64,000 nucleotides of DNA from NCBI GenBank assembly GCA_020002185.1, contig CM034532.1, positions 28,010,644 through 28,074,643 of the forward strand, written 5' to 3'. Made by a program: the position numbers and the translations under genes. A model generated the notes under the pieces. It made no database searches and had not been told where the DNA came from. It saw only the letters and a program-made list of their open reading frames with translations. Shown one piece after another: positions 1-12,100 of this stretch. The stretch is from Paraescarpia echinospica. Taxonomy: Eukaryota; Annelida; Polychaeta; Sabellida; Siboglinidae. Each line of letters starts with the position of its first letter. Positions within the stretch are counted from its first letter, which is position 1.

Positions 1-167
1 TCATCCAGGAGCAAACCTTCGTCTTGGAGAAGCTTGGCATTAGAGGACAGGACTCCAGGGAAGGGAAGTCGACGCAATTTGGTGTCAGAGGTCGTGTTCC
101 AGTCCGACTCCACTGGACAAGTGTCGGTGGAAAGTGGCGAGACACGAACGTCCCGACTAAGACCCAG
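1..167 (+). CDS. ORC1: ORC1 exon a (linker; start outside window)
   Basis: The frame starting at base 1 is open to the donor CAG|GTAAGT at 167/168 and ends two bases into an Arg codon. The residues are Ser/Arg-rich and low in complexity, as expected for the disordered linker between the BAH and AAA+ regions. Another frame has a Met-started ORF from base 24, but it does not match the phase of the next exon. The exon is probably longer than shown, because no acceptor lies in the window. Confidence 0.7.
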
Positions 168-3100
168 GTAAGTCCATTGGATTTGTGTTTGAAGGCTATG
201 CCTAGTTAAAGTCACCTCGGTAATACAGCTACCTCGCAATTAAGGTTACCCTGCGACAGTCCCAGTTTATTTCCATATAGAGTAAAGTATAGGAAATCAT
301 CCTCGCGTGCCAAGGGTCACAACTGCTGATTATGTCAGTGCCAGCCAGCAGTACCCCCTGGCAGATCGCTTTGCGAAACTCTGAATTTAATCTCAGCCTA
401 TGAAATCGCTCACTATATCGGTGGTTGGCGGCAGGTCAGGTGGTCATAATAAAACTCATTTCAACCAACCATGGCTCGTGTTACATGCAATGTTTAGGAA
501 GTAGAAGCAATTATTCGAATACACAATATTGGGATTCCCAGAAGTCATTTATCCATCTTCAAATTGGGGCGGGTATTTGCGCTGTTCTCACGGGTGACAC
601 AGTCGCGACTGGCGAAGTCAGTTACTAGTTTGACTCGGCTAACTTCGCATAGGAGATTTGACAGGGCTAGTTTTGCATGGCAAACAGCCCTTGCTTGCGA
701 GGATGTAGGAAATAAGATCTGTTAATAAGGTCACCTCCCTATTCGGGTCACTTTTGCCCAGTCCCGAGGCTGACCTTAATAGGGAGGTTCCACTGTATAT
801 ATTTTCGAAAGATTTTCATTGTTATTAATTAATACATTAATCACATAAAAAGAAGCGTTCAAATTTGTTATTAACGGTGGCATACAAAGTCATCAATGGA
901 ACAATAAGAAGCTCAAGAGACATTTCAGTTGCGATAATGATGTTGTAAAATCCCTGTATCTGTACCAATGACGTCAGTGAAGCCATGGCACATTGACACG
1001 AGAGGACATCTGACATTGTTCTTTAGGACACCCAAGAATCTTGCAGAGAGCTCATCAGACGAAGAAGATACACACCAGAGACAAAGACTGCCTCGTGGCT
1101 CCACAACCCCAAAGGTAACACACCAAGTTCTCCCTTTGCTATGACTTACAAGTAAACCTGTTCATTCGACACCCAACCAAGCCTCCTCAACATTACATTA
1201 AAATCATCTGAAACTGTATCTACATTCCATAAGAAATTCTAGAAATTTTTTCAAAATTGCTTTGTCACCGAAAATATATATATATCTGTTCCTTTCTCTT
1301 ATGAAGACTTGGCACAAGCCCTATTCATGATATAATGTCGAATGATTCTGGTTTGTTGAGCCTCTGAACTTAGGCTCCTGAGGATATGGGTGCTGGAATA
1401 CAAGTATTTTATTATAAATTAGCCTCATTTAGTAGTAATTTTACTAGATGCCTCATGTGTAGACTTATGTGCAGGACTCCAAATAAGCAATGAAAACGTG
1501 TCTTTTCTGAAGAGGAATGCATTTGTTGGACACATCCTGTGTTAGAGCACATGGAGAAAGTTAAACTAAAATGCATGTTTTGAGTTGAGAGAATACATTA
1601 ATAATAAGGTAACTTATTATTCAGCACGTTATTTCAAGTTATTTTCCCTGTTTTTCAATTAGACACCAAGAACACCAAAATCAGTGATATCCAAGACACA
1701 GCCGATGACCCCCACACTGAGACTGAGGAAGAAACTTTGTGAGAATTTGGAACAAAATGCAGACTCGGATTTCTCAGCCAATGAAGACGAATCTGACGAT
1801 GAATCGGTCTGCTCTGGATCATATCGCGGCTCTCGCAGGAAGGCAGCTTCAACAACACCCAAGGTACGGAGGCCAGACACGGGAGAGAGAAAAGTAAAAC
1901 GACATTGTACCTTCCTTAAGGCATGTGGAGTAATTAAAAAAAGTAAATTGGAATTAGATTGGGTGCTGTTGTTTGTCTCGGATACATTTGCACTGATTCA
2001 CTCTGCTGTGTAAAGTGAGAACCATTGCAAACGGTGACAACATTATGATTGAACATTCTATGTGGGTAATACACTATTCCATTACGCAAGATAATTAACA
2101 TCGGAAACAGTGAATTGACTCATCAATATAATTTCTAGCCTCAATCTCAGGATATCCCCCGGCTGACCAGGTGTAGCAAAATGCAAAAACCCTCTCCCAT
2201 CATGCATCTGATACTGCCTCGTTTCCAATTTCATTCTATCGTTCGCCGAGACACATTCGTTTTTTTGCGTGTCATAATAATATATATTTTCCTTGGTTCT
2301 GTGGAGTGTTTTAAAAAAAGTTGTTTTATGTCATTTGTAAGATTACATTCTTACTGCGTATGGACGGATTTTAGCATCAGCTATTTATAGTCCAGATCAG
2401 CATAGTTCGGTATATAGACCGAGACACATTTTCATTTAACTTTTAGTTTGACGTAGTTCCTAGCCTGGAATGACGTAGTAGGTTACTGTCGCCTTTTTAG
2501 GTGGGCTGACTACACTTAAAAGTATGTTTAGTTACAGTTGGAAATGTTTTTTTGGAATTTTGCAACACGTCGGCTCAAATTCTCTGGGTCAGTCGCAGCT
2601 GTATTATCACCCACTCACTTTGTTGTGCCAGTTGCTTCTTCGCCACGCAACAACGATGTTATTGGTTTCTGTTGGTGTGTGTATGTCACAATAAAGAGTG
2701 ATTGTTTAGTCGGCATTTTTGCAATATGAGTAAAATAAGTAATTTTCTAACAAGGTTAGTTGCTCAAATTCTGTTATTGTGTCAGGAGAGAGAAATTTAT
2801 ATTTCTGGCAACAGATTCTCTTTCGAGGAGAGGTCAAATTCAGTCAACAGAATGGTGTCTGAATGCATCAGTGTTTTGAGCCATAACTGTGATATGGGGA
2901 GTACCAAAGATGGATCTGTTTGCAACCAAACAGACCACTCGTCTTCCTCTCTTTGTCTCACCAATCCCTGATCCAACTGCAGTAGCGGTGGACGGGTTGT
3001 CGCTGAGTTGGGTACAGGTGTGGGGATACGCTTATCCTCTGCCTGCACTGATTCCAGCAGTGTTGCAGAAGATTCAACACGACCAATGTCGGATCATACT

Positions 3101-6100
3101 GGTCGTCCCTCTTTGGCCGGAAGCACGTTGGTTCATAGACCTACTAGCTATGTTGGTAGATCTACCACGGTCACTGCCACCTCTCCCAGATCTGCTGTCT
3201 CAGGGCAATCTCTACCACAGAGACCCCTCCAACTTGCGGCTTCACACACTACTGTTATCAGGGAAGTCCTTAGAAACAGGCTTTTCAAAACAAGTTGCCG
3301 ATCACACATCGCAACTGCTATGGGCTTCTATGAATCTAAGTGGCAGAGTTTTGTCAGTTGGTGTAGTAAACGGAAAGCTAATCCATTCTCTGCATTCACT
3401 TCATTGTTTACCTCTTTAATGAGAAGAAACTAGCTATTTCTACTGTTGAGAGATACAGAAGTGCTATAGTAAGTGCCTTGTGCACCACTACTGGTGCAGA
3501 GGTGGGCTGTTGTGACACTCTTAGGGCTCTGATTAGAAATCTCTCGGGGCTCTAATTAGAAATCTTGGAGTTGACCAGGCCAACACCCGCTGTCCTGTGC
3601 CGGACTGGGACCTGTTCTTGGTTCTCAAGCGACTGTCACAACCCCCTTTTGAACCCTTAGAGTTTGCTTCTTTGAAGCTTATGACCTGGAAACTGCCTTT
3701 TTAGTCGCACTTGCTTCTGGCAGTAGGAGTGAGTTACATGCCTTTTTGTTTTCTTCCTTCTCTTGGAAGCCAGACTGGTCTTCTATAACTTTTTCAGTTA
3801 GCCCTTCCTTTCTGGCAAAAACCCAGTTAGCAGAGAAGGGTGCGAAAACGTTACTGCCCGTTTCTATTCCTGCTGTCACTAACATTAGGAGGGGACATGC
3901 GAGAAGGTCTTCTACTGGGCAGTGAAAATTTACCTCCACAGAACCAAGGAAACTCGAAATGATATGAGATTATTTTTATATAATTTCAACCGAACCATAA
4001 AGAGAATATATCCCCAGTTACTTTATCCGGATAGATAAGAAATTCAATTTCATTTTGTTATAATCTGGAAGGTGCAAGATTTGCCTTCTTTAAACAAGCT
4101 CCCATGCAGCAGACTGTAGCAGCAGGAACTTGGAAGTCATCGAACACCTTTATGTCATACTGTTTGAAGGACATGAATGGCCAGATATCTCGTCTGGCAC
4201 CATTTGTGATTGCGGGAGTTACCCTGATGTAGGTGAGTTATCTTCCCACCATCCTAACTCTTGATTCATTCATTGTTTCCGATGGTAATTATCTGGCGTA
4301 ATGGAATTTTAATTTTTAGTATTAAAATATATTTCCATTAGCCTAGATACTTACCATCGGACCTTCTAGAACCCGCCCTACCTTCCCCGCGTCTGATACC
4401 TCACTCTGCATTAGATAATCAAACAAATTGAGAATGAGGCAGTATCAGATGCATGATGGGAGAGGGTTTTTGTGTTTGGTACACCTGGTCAGCCAGGTGA
4501 TATCGTGTGATCAACTCAATTCGTTGTTACCGATAGTAAGTATCTAGGGTAATGGAAATATATTTTAATACTAAACAAATTAATTCATTGTTTTAACTTA
4601 AATATAGTGTTATCTATTATTCTTTATGGTATTATGAACATTGACATTTGTATAACTATTGCATGGAGTTGCATAATTGTTCCCTGCTGAAAATTGGTTT
4701 GCTTTAAAATTCACACAATTCATCTCCTTAGTAACTAATTAAAACTGATGTTCTAACATTTTCATCTTATCTTCCTGCTGTATTTGATCTGCAGCCGTTA
4801 TGTAGTTTTCTCTCTGTTCCCAGACTCCAAGAACTCCACGGAGAAACTCTCGCACTCCAGCCAGTGGAAGGAAGCAGATCCCCACACCCACCCTGCCTGC
4901 GAGGATGTCATCCGTCAAGTCTGGCAGCCTCCTGGAGCAAGCCAGGGCCAGGTACGTACAACACGCAGTGAGCACTTGCTACAAGGACAGTTGCTGTTGC
5001 AGTACCATGAGATAGTTCAATGTATTGACACCTTGTGGCAGTTGGGTAATATTGTCTCCGAGTCTTACCTTGTTGCTGCTTGTTCTTTTGTTTTCACTGA
5101 ATGTCCAGGTGAGGCTGGTCTCTTTTCTTCATCATCATACTTGCACTGCTGTCTCCATCACTGATCTGTATACATGGATTGGAAGCCTAACGTTAAAAGG
5201 TCTATTTGCCGTGAAGCATGGCCGCCATATTGCTTTCCCTATTGTTACGTACAATGGTTGTGCCGACATATTAGTTCAACATATTAGTTCAACACGTTAC
5301 GCGTAGCATCGACATGCAACAATCTTTACTTTTACTTGCCAGGTAGGTATTGTATTCACGCACCAAATGTGGCATGTAAATTGTCCTTTGACGTCTGTTA
5401 TCGAAGGTTTGGGGAAAGCAAGATGCCGGACAATCGCTTCACGTAATCACCTGCACTTCCTATCTATGTATATAGAATTTATAGATCAGTGGTCTCCACC
5501 GATGGTCTCCACCAATGGTCTCCACTCTCCTCTCTCTTTCACTCTCATTCGCAAATCTCTCTTTATTCAATCCTTTCGGTATTAGTCGTCATGTTAAAAC
5601 ACAACTGTCACCAGTCCCAGACCCTGTAAGTAACTGTTTCTGTTCTTATCATAGTTTAAATAAGTTGTTTTTCACCCTGACACTGGACCAGTAGTCGTGC
5701 CTAGATTTCCGGTGAAGTTTTTGTGTTGAGCGAACATGTGACTTTCGGTTGCCAAGGTTACACGTGTCGGCCCTGCCAGATACACTGCCTTGTCGGGAGG
5801 AGGAGTTTGGTGATATCTACCAGTTTGTACAGAGCAAGATTCTCGACAAGACCGGAGGGTGAGAGATACTATTAAATTATCCATGCCAGTATACAGTATT
5901 CACATGTTATAACCAATATGTGCGACAGGTTTAATTACCACACTTAATTTTATATCTAGGAATTAATTTTAGTAAAATAATTGTCAACGATATATATTGC
6001 CGACCCATAGCAGCTTTTCACTCGGTCGTGTTGTGATTTATGTCTTATTCTTTTTGTGTTGTAAGAGAGAAGGTTAAGACTCCCCTTGATAAGGACGGAA

Positions 6101-9100
6101 GAGACCCTTGTGGTCTTGTAACACGAGACAATTGATCCCTACTTCGGGACAACTGTTTTATTAGCTCCTAAGCATATCTATCCATCTGTTGACAACTTAA
6201 TGCTGCTTATCGATTCTGTTTGACTCTGAGCCTGGTTTCCGAGGATTTAGGCACAAAACAATTATATTATTACCGGTATTATTATATATTACATTATATA
6301 ATTACAGAAAGCGTGTATGCAATGCCCCACTGGTTCATGTATCCATGCTCCCTATTGATTACCTCATCCCCTCCTTCATCCCCCTTTTCTCCCTATTCAC
6401 CCCATCCTCCCTTTTGATTCTCCATCCCCTATTCACCCCCATTTTTTGGCCCAATTTCCTCTCCACATTTTCCCCCTGCTCCCTATTCACTCCATCCTTC
6501 GCCTGTTCACTATTTACTCCACCTTAGTCACCCCTCCTCCCTATTCACCCCCTTCTCTCCCTATTCTCCCATCCCCTCCCTTTACTTACCCCAGTCCTCC
6601 CCGTGTTCACCCCACCCTTATTCATCCCCTCCTCTCCCTATTCACCCTCCTCTCCTTGTGTACCCCTCCTCTCCCTATTCACCCCCTCCTAGTCACCCCT
6701 CCCCTTATCCACCGCCTCCTCTCCCTATTCAACCCTCCACCTATTCACCCCGTCCCCCTGTTCACCCACTCCTCCCTGTTCACTCCTCCTATTCACCCCC
6801 CCCACCTCTGCCTGTAGGTGCATGTACATCTCTGGGGTGCCTGGGACGGGGAAGACAGCGACAGTGCACCAGGTGGTGCGTTATCTGATGGAGGAGTATG
6901 ACAGCGGAGACCTGCCCTACTTCAAGTTCATTGAGATCAACGGTATGAAGCTGACAGACCCGCGCCAGGCCAATGTCGCCATACTGCAGGTATGACACCA
7001 CTGCCTACTTCACTCGCAGCAAGATTTTATTTTTGACAATCTTGTTTTTTTAGGCTGATTGCTGATTTGTTGAAGGTATACTGCCGGCCAAATTGTGTTC
7101 AGTAAGACCGTAACAACAGTCGCACTTTGAAGGCACGACCACGGGTGCATGTTCAAATAGTAAACAAACCATCCAGTTTCAAAACAAAGCTTTACTGGCA
7201 ATATGTCGAGTCGGGCTGAAATAACTGCTATACCCTTTGATGTTCAATGCCGATTTTCCCACGTTCGACACAGCAGATTTCCTGTTACAAATTACTACGC
7301 CCGTTAATTCCGGGTTGAGGAATTTTGGTTTATGTAATTGGATTTTTTTTAGTTCCAAAATATAGCTTTTATAACAAATTTATATATACTGTATATTTTT
7401 ATACTAAGATATACTTTTTATAAGGAATTTATGTATCGTATGTATTTTAAAAGCACGTGACTGTGCATTGAAGGTTCATAAAAACAAAATAATACATCTT
7501 CATAAACGTGCTAGCATGTCAAAATGGACACTAGATAGGTTTCTTTTTTGCAAAACGATTCTAAAATGAGACAAGCCAAAATGAATCGCAGAAGGTGTAA
7601 TTGTTATGTAAAAAGTTTACCTGGTACTTCTTGGAATTATAAATTTCACATGCAGTTTATTGTGTTTATGTTTGTCAAAGAGTGTGCTATGTTTCATATC
7701 AGCAACTGACCGGTCAGAAAGCGACTCCAGAGCATGCATCGTCTCTTCTGGACAAACGTTTCAACACCCCCGACCCCAGACGGTGTCCGGTCATACTTCT
7801 TGTCGATGAGGTACAGTCAAACTGCTTTATGGTCACCTCAGTAATACAGCCACCTCGCAATTAAGGTCACCCTAGGATACTCCCAAATTATTGTTGTAAC
7901 AGTAAAATATAGGAACTTAGTCCCTCTAATATGGTCACCTCTCTATTCAGGTCACTTTTGTCCGGCCCCAAGGGTGACCTTAATAGGGAGGTTCCAGTGC
8001 ATGTCACTATACAGCCTTCATTGTTGGCCTTTGAAAATAACTAACTTATGTTTTGTCAACAGCCGTACTACTGGAATATTAAAATTCGCAGCTGCGTAAA
8101 ATACAACATTGTTAACAAATTAATTGGTGTAAAAGTGTTCGTATTATTCTTAATTCCCAGTCACATTTCTCATGGATGAGGTAATTAAGTATGTATTTTG
8201 TTATTTTATCATATTTTCTTATTTTCAATCAATCCTTAGATGTTATCCAATTACATTTGTCATCAGATGTAATTTTATTGGCAGCATTATTATTATTAAA
8301 CATTTGTAAATTGCCCTAAATCTGGGACCGTCATATATCTGTGACATTGTAGAACAGAATGATTAATAAACAAATATTAAATTATTTTTCAAAAACTTAA
8401 TACACAGCCATGAGTGTAGCCGCCTTGATACACTGCTTTCTGTTTTATAGTATTGGTTATTAATTTCCTTGTTTGAAACTATATTTTAACATTAAATATT
8501 TAAAAATTATCTTAATTTAATGAATGAGTATTTAATTTTAGTGATTTGATTGGTAATTATTTAACTAAAAAGCGCTATATCAAGAAACAACTATTATTAA
8601 AATACAAGTTCACAAGAGTGTTCTCATTCACACTGGGTGTATTCCTCGACTGAAAGAGTTTTTAGGAGATCCTTGAACTTAGAATCAGTGTACAAGTGCA
8701 TGTCTTATATGGCCTGGAAATGGGTTCCAAACTGTCAGTTCAGACTCCGAGTTACTACATTTTATGCATGTAAGTAGCCCTCTAAAATACGTATTCTTTC
8801 ACAATTTCTCTGTGTGTTTGCATAGCTTGACCTGCTGTGGACCCGGAAGCAGACTGTCATGTACAACCTGTTTGATTGGCCGACACGACGTCACGCCAAG
8901 TTGATTGTACTCGCCATTGCCAACACAATGGATCTGCCGGAGCGAATCATGATCAACCGAGTCGCCAGCCGTCTGGTAGGCATCTGTCACTGCGTTACGT
9001 TTAGTGTCGGTTCAATGTTGGGTTGCTTTTGAAGACTTAATTAAATGATGTCGAAAATCACCTTAAAATGGCATTTTATTTCATTTTGAGAAACACCCTG

Positions 9101-12100
9101 AAAGAAAAATGTGCATGTTTGTAAGGACTAATATGTTATTGACATTCCTATAGGATTTTTTTGCGAACAAATGCATATTAATTTTGTTACAGCTTCATAA
9201 AAAATGTTACTACAATGTTGAAATACAGCCAAAACATACAAACAAATTATTGGTGTCCTTGAACATACAGTATTTACGTACTGTATGTATTTGGATTTAT
9301 AACATAATAGGCATTCGAAAATGTACAATACATAAAAATAATTCTCCAAAAACATACGGTGTCCGGATGCACAGTAATTACAGTAATGATTGAGTTTTTA
9401 ATTTATAAATATTTTACGTTAAACGTAATGCTTACTGTTGTTTACGTTGAATGTTGTTCCTTGCAGGGCCTGGTTCGTATGACTTTCCAGCCATACAGCC
9501 ACAGACAACTGCAGGAGATCGTGATGACACGAATGAAAGGAGTGAAGGCATTTGATGAGGACGCTATACAGTTGGCCGCGAGGAAGGTGCGACTTACATG
9601 AGTCTTGTGATGGGTAGTGAAGTTGGGTGTCAGTCCTTTGTTGTTGGTAATGTACAGTAGAATGTCACCAAAGACTATTAAAGGGAGCCAGTCTTTTTCT
9701 CTACTCTGAATTAGCCAGCGTAGTAGTTTGTAACAGGAAGTCATGTAGAACGTCGGAAAATGGGAAATTGCCAGCTCATCTCTGCATTATTGCCAGTAAA
9801 ACTTGTTTTGGAACTGGATATTTTGTTTACAATTTGAACATGCTCCTAGGTGTATCTTCCTAAGTGTGAAAATTTGTATGGGCTTAACAATTTGGTGTTA
9901 TAGTATACCTTCAACATGGTTAGCATAATCTTAAGAACATCATATTAATTAATACATGAAAAACTAGAAACAGACTGCCTTTTTTAAGAAGGGGAACACG
10001 ACTTACATCAGTGGTTATTGTTTGACTGCAGCGACGCATCATGGTTGGTTGTAACTTGCTAAACAACAGCCGTGTTAACATCCATTTCTATTTGATTTTT
10101 ACGTTGTCAGTTGTATTCAGATTGATCTTTTGTTATAGTTTTTCGTTCAGTTTTGATTTACAAATTCCTTACGTATTTGCACCCAGGTGGCAGCACTGTC
10201 TGGTGATGCAAGACGTGCGTTAGACATCTGTCGGCGGGCGACAGAGTTGGCCGAGTTGGAGACTGAGAAAATGAAAAAGATCGGTCTGGTCGGCATGAAA
10301 CATGTCGATGCTGCCCTCCAGGAAATGTTCTCCTCTCCAAAAATTGTTGCAATGAGGTCAGTTAATTGTGTTGGTTTTACCACTCCTTTTACATATTGTT
10401 AATAATAACCATATAAATACGTTTGCGCCTAAATAATCAGAAACCAAACTCCGAGGTTTAATAAATAATTTTTAGAAGTAGTTCTAACCTTACATGTTTA
10501 CGAAAGAAAGTACGTTAATTCTCAGGGAATAAATGAATGGATCAAAGTATCTGCTGATTGTGTAAATGCTTGCTTCGTAAACCAAAATTGTAAAATACTT
10601 TTAAAAAGTGGGTTATACATAGATATAATAAAATGTGGACGTTTGATAAGCCGGTTACTTCTTTACCATGTGGGAGTTTTGTTCTGAATGGCACTGTTAT
10701 TAAATCTTGTGTTTGCAGAATGTATTTTACAGTTTAATTTGGATTTTAATCCAGAAATATAAATAAACTGATATAGCATCAGCCTGCACACTGTTGAAGA
10801 GTAGACATTTCCCTGACGACGTGACAAAAATTATTGACCTGGGTATTGTTTCACTAAGATGAGCTTATAATGAAAATCCACCGTTAAACAGAATCCACAC
10901 GGACAAAACAGTCCCGGCGGCGCATCCTGGTATTAACAGTTTTCAGTATACAAGATCACTGTTAAGGAGATCAGTCAGTTTTACAGAGTAAAGTCAAGCT
11001 CATGAGCTCAAGAATGTTAGTGAGACACTCTCCGGGTCCACTGACACTGATTAATGAAGTCTTGCGTACTGACAGATGTTGTTAATATATAAACCATGAT
11101 ATCCTGTTTGTAGGAATGCGTCTCTGTTAGAGCAAGTGTTAAGTGTAAACCATGTCCTGTTTGTAGGAATGCGTCTGTTAGAGCAGGTGTTACAGTGTAA
11201 ACCATGTCCTGTTTGTAGGAATGCGTCTCTGTTAGAGCAAGTGTTACAATGTAAACCATGTCCTGTTTGTAGGAATGCGTCTCTGTTAGAGCAAGTGTTA
11301 CAGTGTAAACCATGTCCTGTTTGAAGGAATGCGTCTCTGTTAGAGCAAGTGTTACAGTGTAAACCATGTCTTGTTTGTAGGAATGCGTCTCTGTTAGAGC
11401 AGGTGTTACAGTGTAAACCATGTCCTGTTTGTAGGAATGCGTCTCTGTTAGAGCAAGTGTTACAATGTAAACCATGTCCTGTTTGTAGGAATGCGTCTCT
11501 GTTAGAGCAAGTGTTAAGTGTAAACCATGTCCTGGTTGTAGGAATGCGTCTCTGTTAGAGCAGGTGTTACAGTGTAAACCATGTCCTGTTTGTAGGAATG
11601 CATCTCTGTTAGAGCAAGTGTTACAGTGTAAACCATGTCCTGTTTGTAGGAATGCATCTCTGTTAGAGCAAGTGTTAAGTGTAAACCATGTCCTGTTTGT
11701 AGGAATGCGTCTCTGTTAGAGCAAGTGTTACAGTGTAAACCATGTCCTGTTTGTAGGAATGCGTCTCTGTTAGAGCAAGTGTTACAGTGTAAACCATGTC
11801 CTGTTTGTAGGAATGCGTCTCTATTAGAGCAAGTGTTACAATGTAAACCATGTCCTGTTTGTAGGAATGCGTCTCTGTTAGAGCAAGTGTTACAGTGTAA
11901 ACCATGTCCTGTTTGTAGGAATGCGTCTCTGTTAGAGCAAGTGTTACAATGTAAACCATGTCTTGTTTGTAGGAATGCGTCTCTGTTAGAGCAAGTGTTA
12001 CAGTGTAAACCATGTCCTGTTTGTAGGAATGCGTCTCTGTTAGAGCAAGTGTTACAATGTAAACCATGTCCTGTTTGTAGGAATGCGTCTCTGTTAGAGC

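Larger units (their letters stand above)
2066..4574 (+). mobile_element. DIRS/Ngaro-like retroelement, internally deleted, with inverted terminal repeats
   Basis: An approximately 140-bp inverted repeat flanks this segment: bases 2066-2228 match the reverse complement of 4432-4574 (shared core ACCCTCTCCCATCATGCATC). A second segment at 4262-4365 is complementary to the outer end of the left repeat and itself forms a hairpin. This is the internal complementary region expected of DIRS elements. Inside, 2889-3300 encodes a DIRS-type RNase H tail (VDLFATK-like start, [25 protein letters not shown]). A decayed tyrosine recombinase follows to about 4235. The gag and most of the reverse transcriptase are missing. 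It sits in an ORC1 intron. Confidence 0.85.

Noticed and set aside
24..209. Met-started ORF at the window start
   Set aside because: The frame starting at base 1 fits the ORC1 linker and the next exon's phase; this frame does not.
6345..6888. Pro/Ser/Phe-rich ORFs
   Set aside because: Low-complexity translation of the pyrimidine minisatellite.
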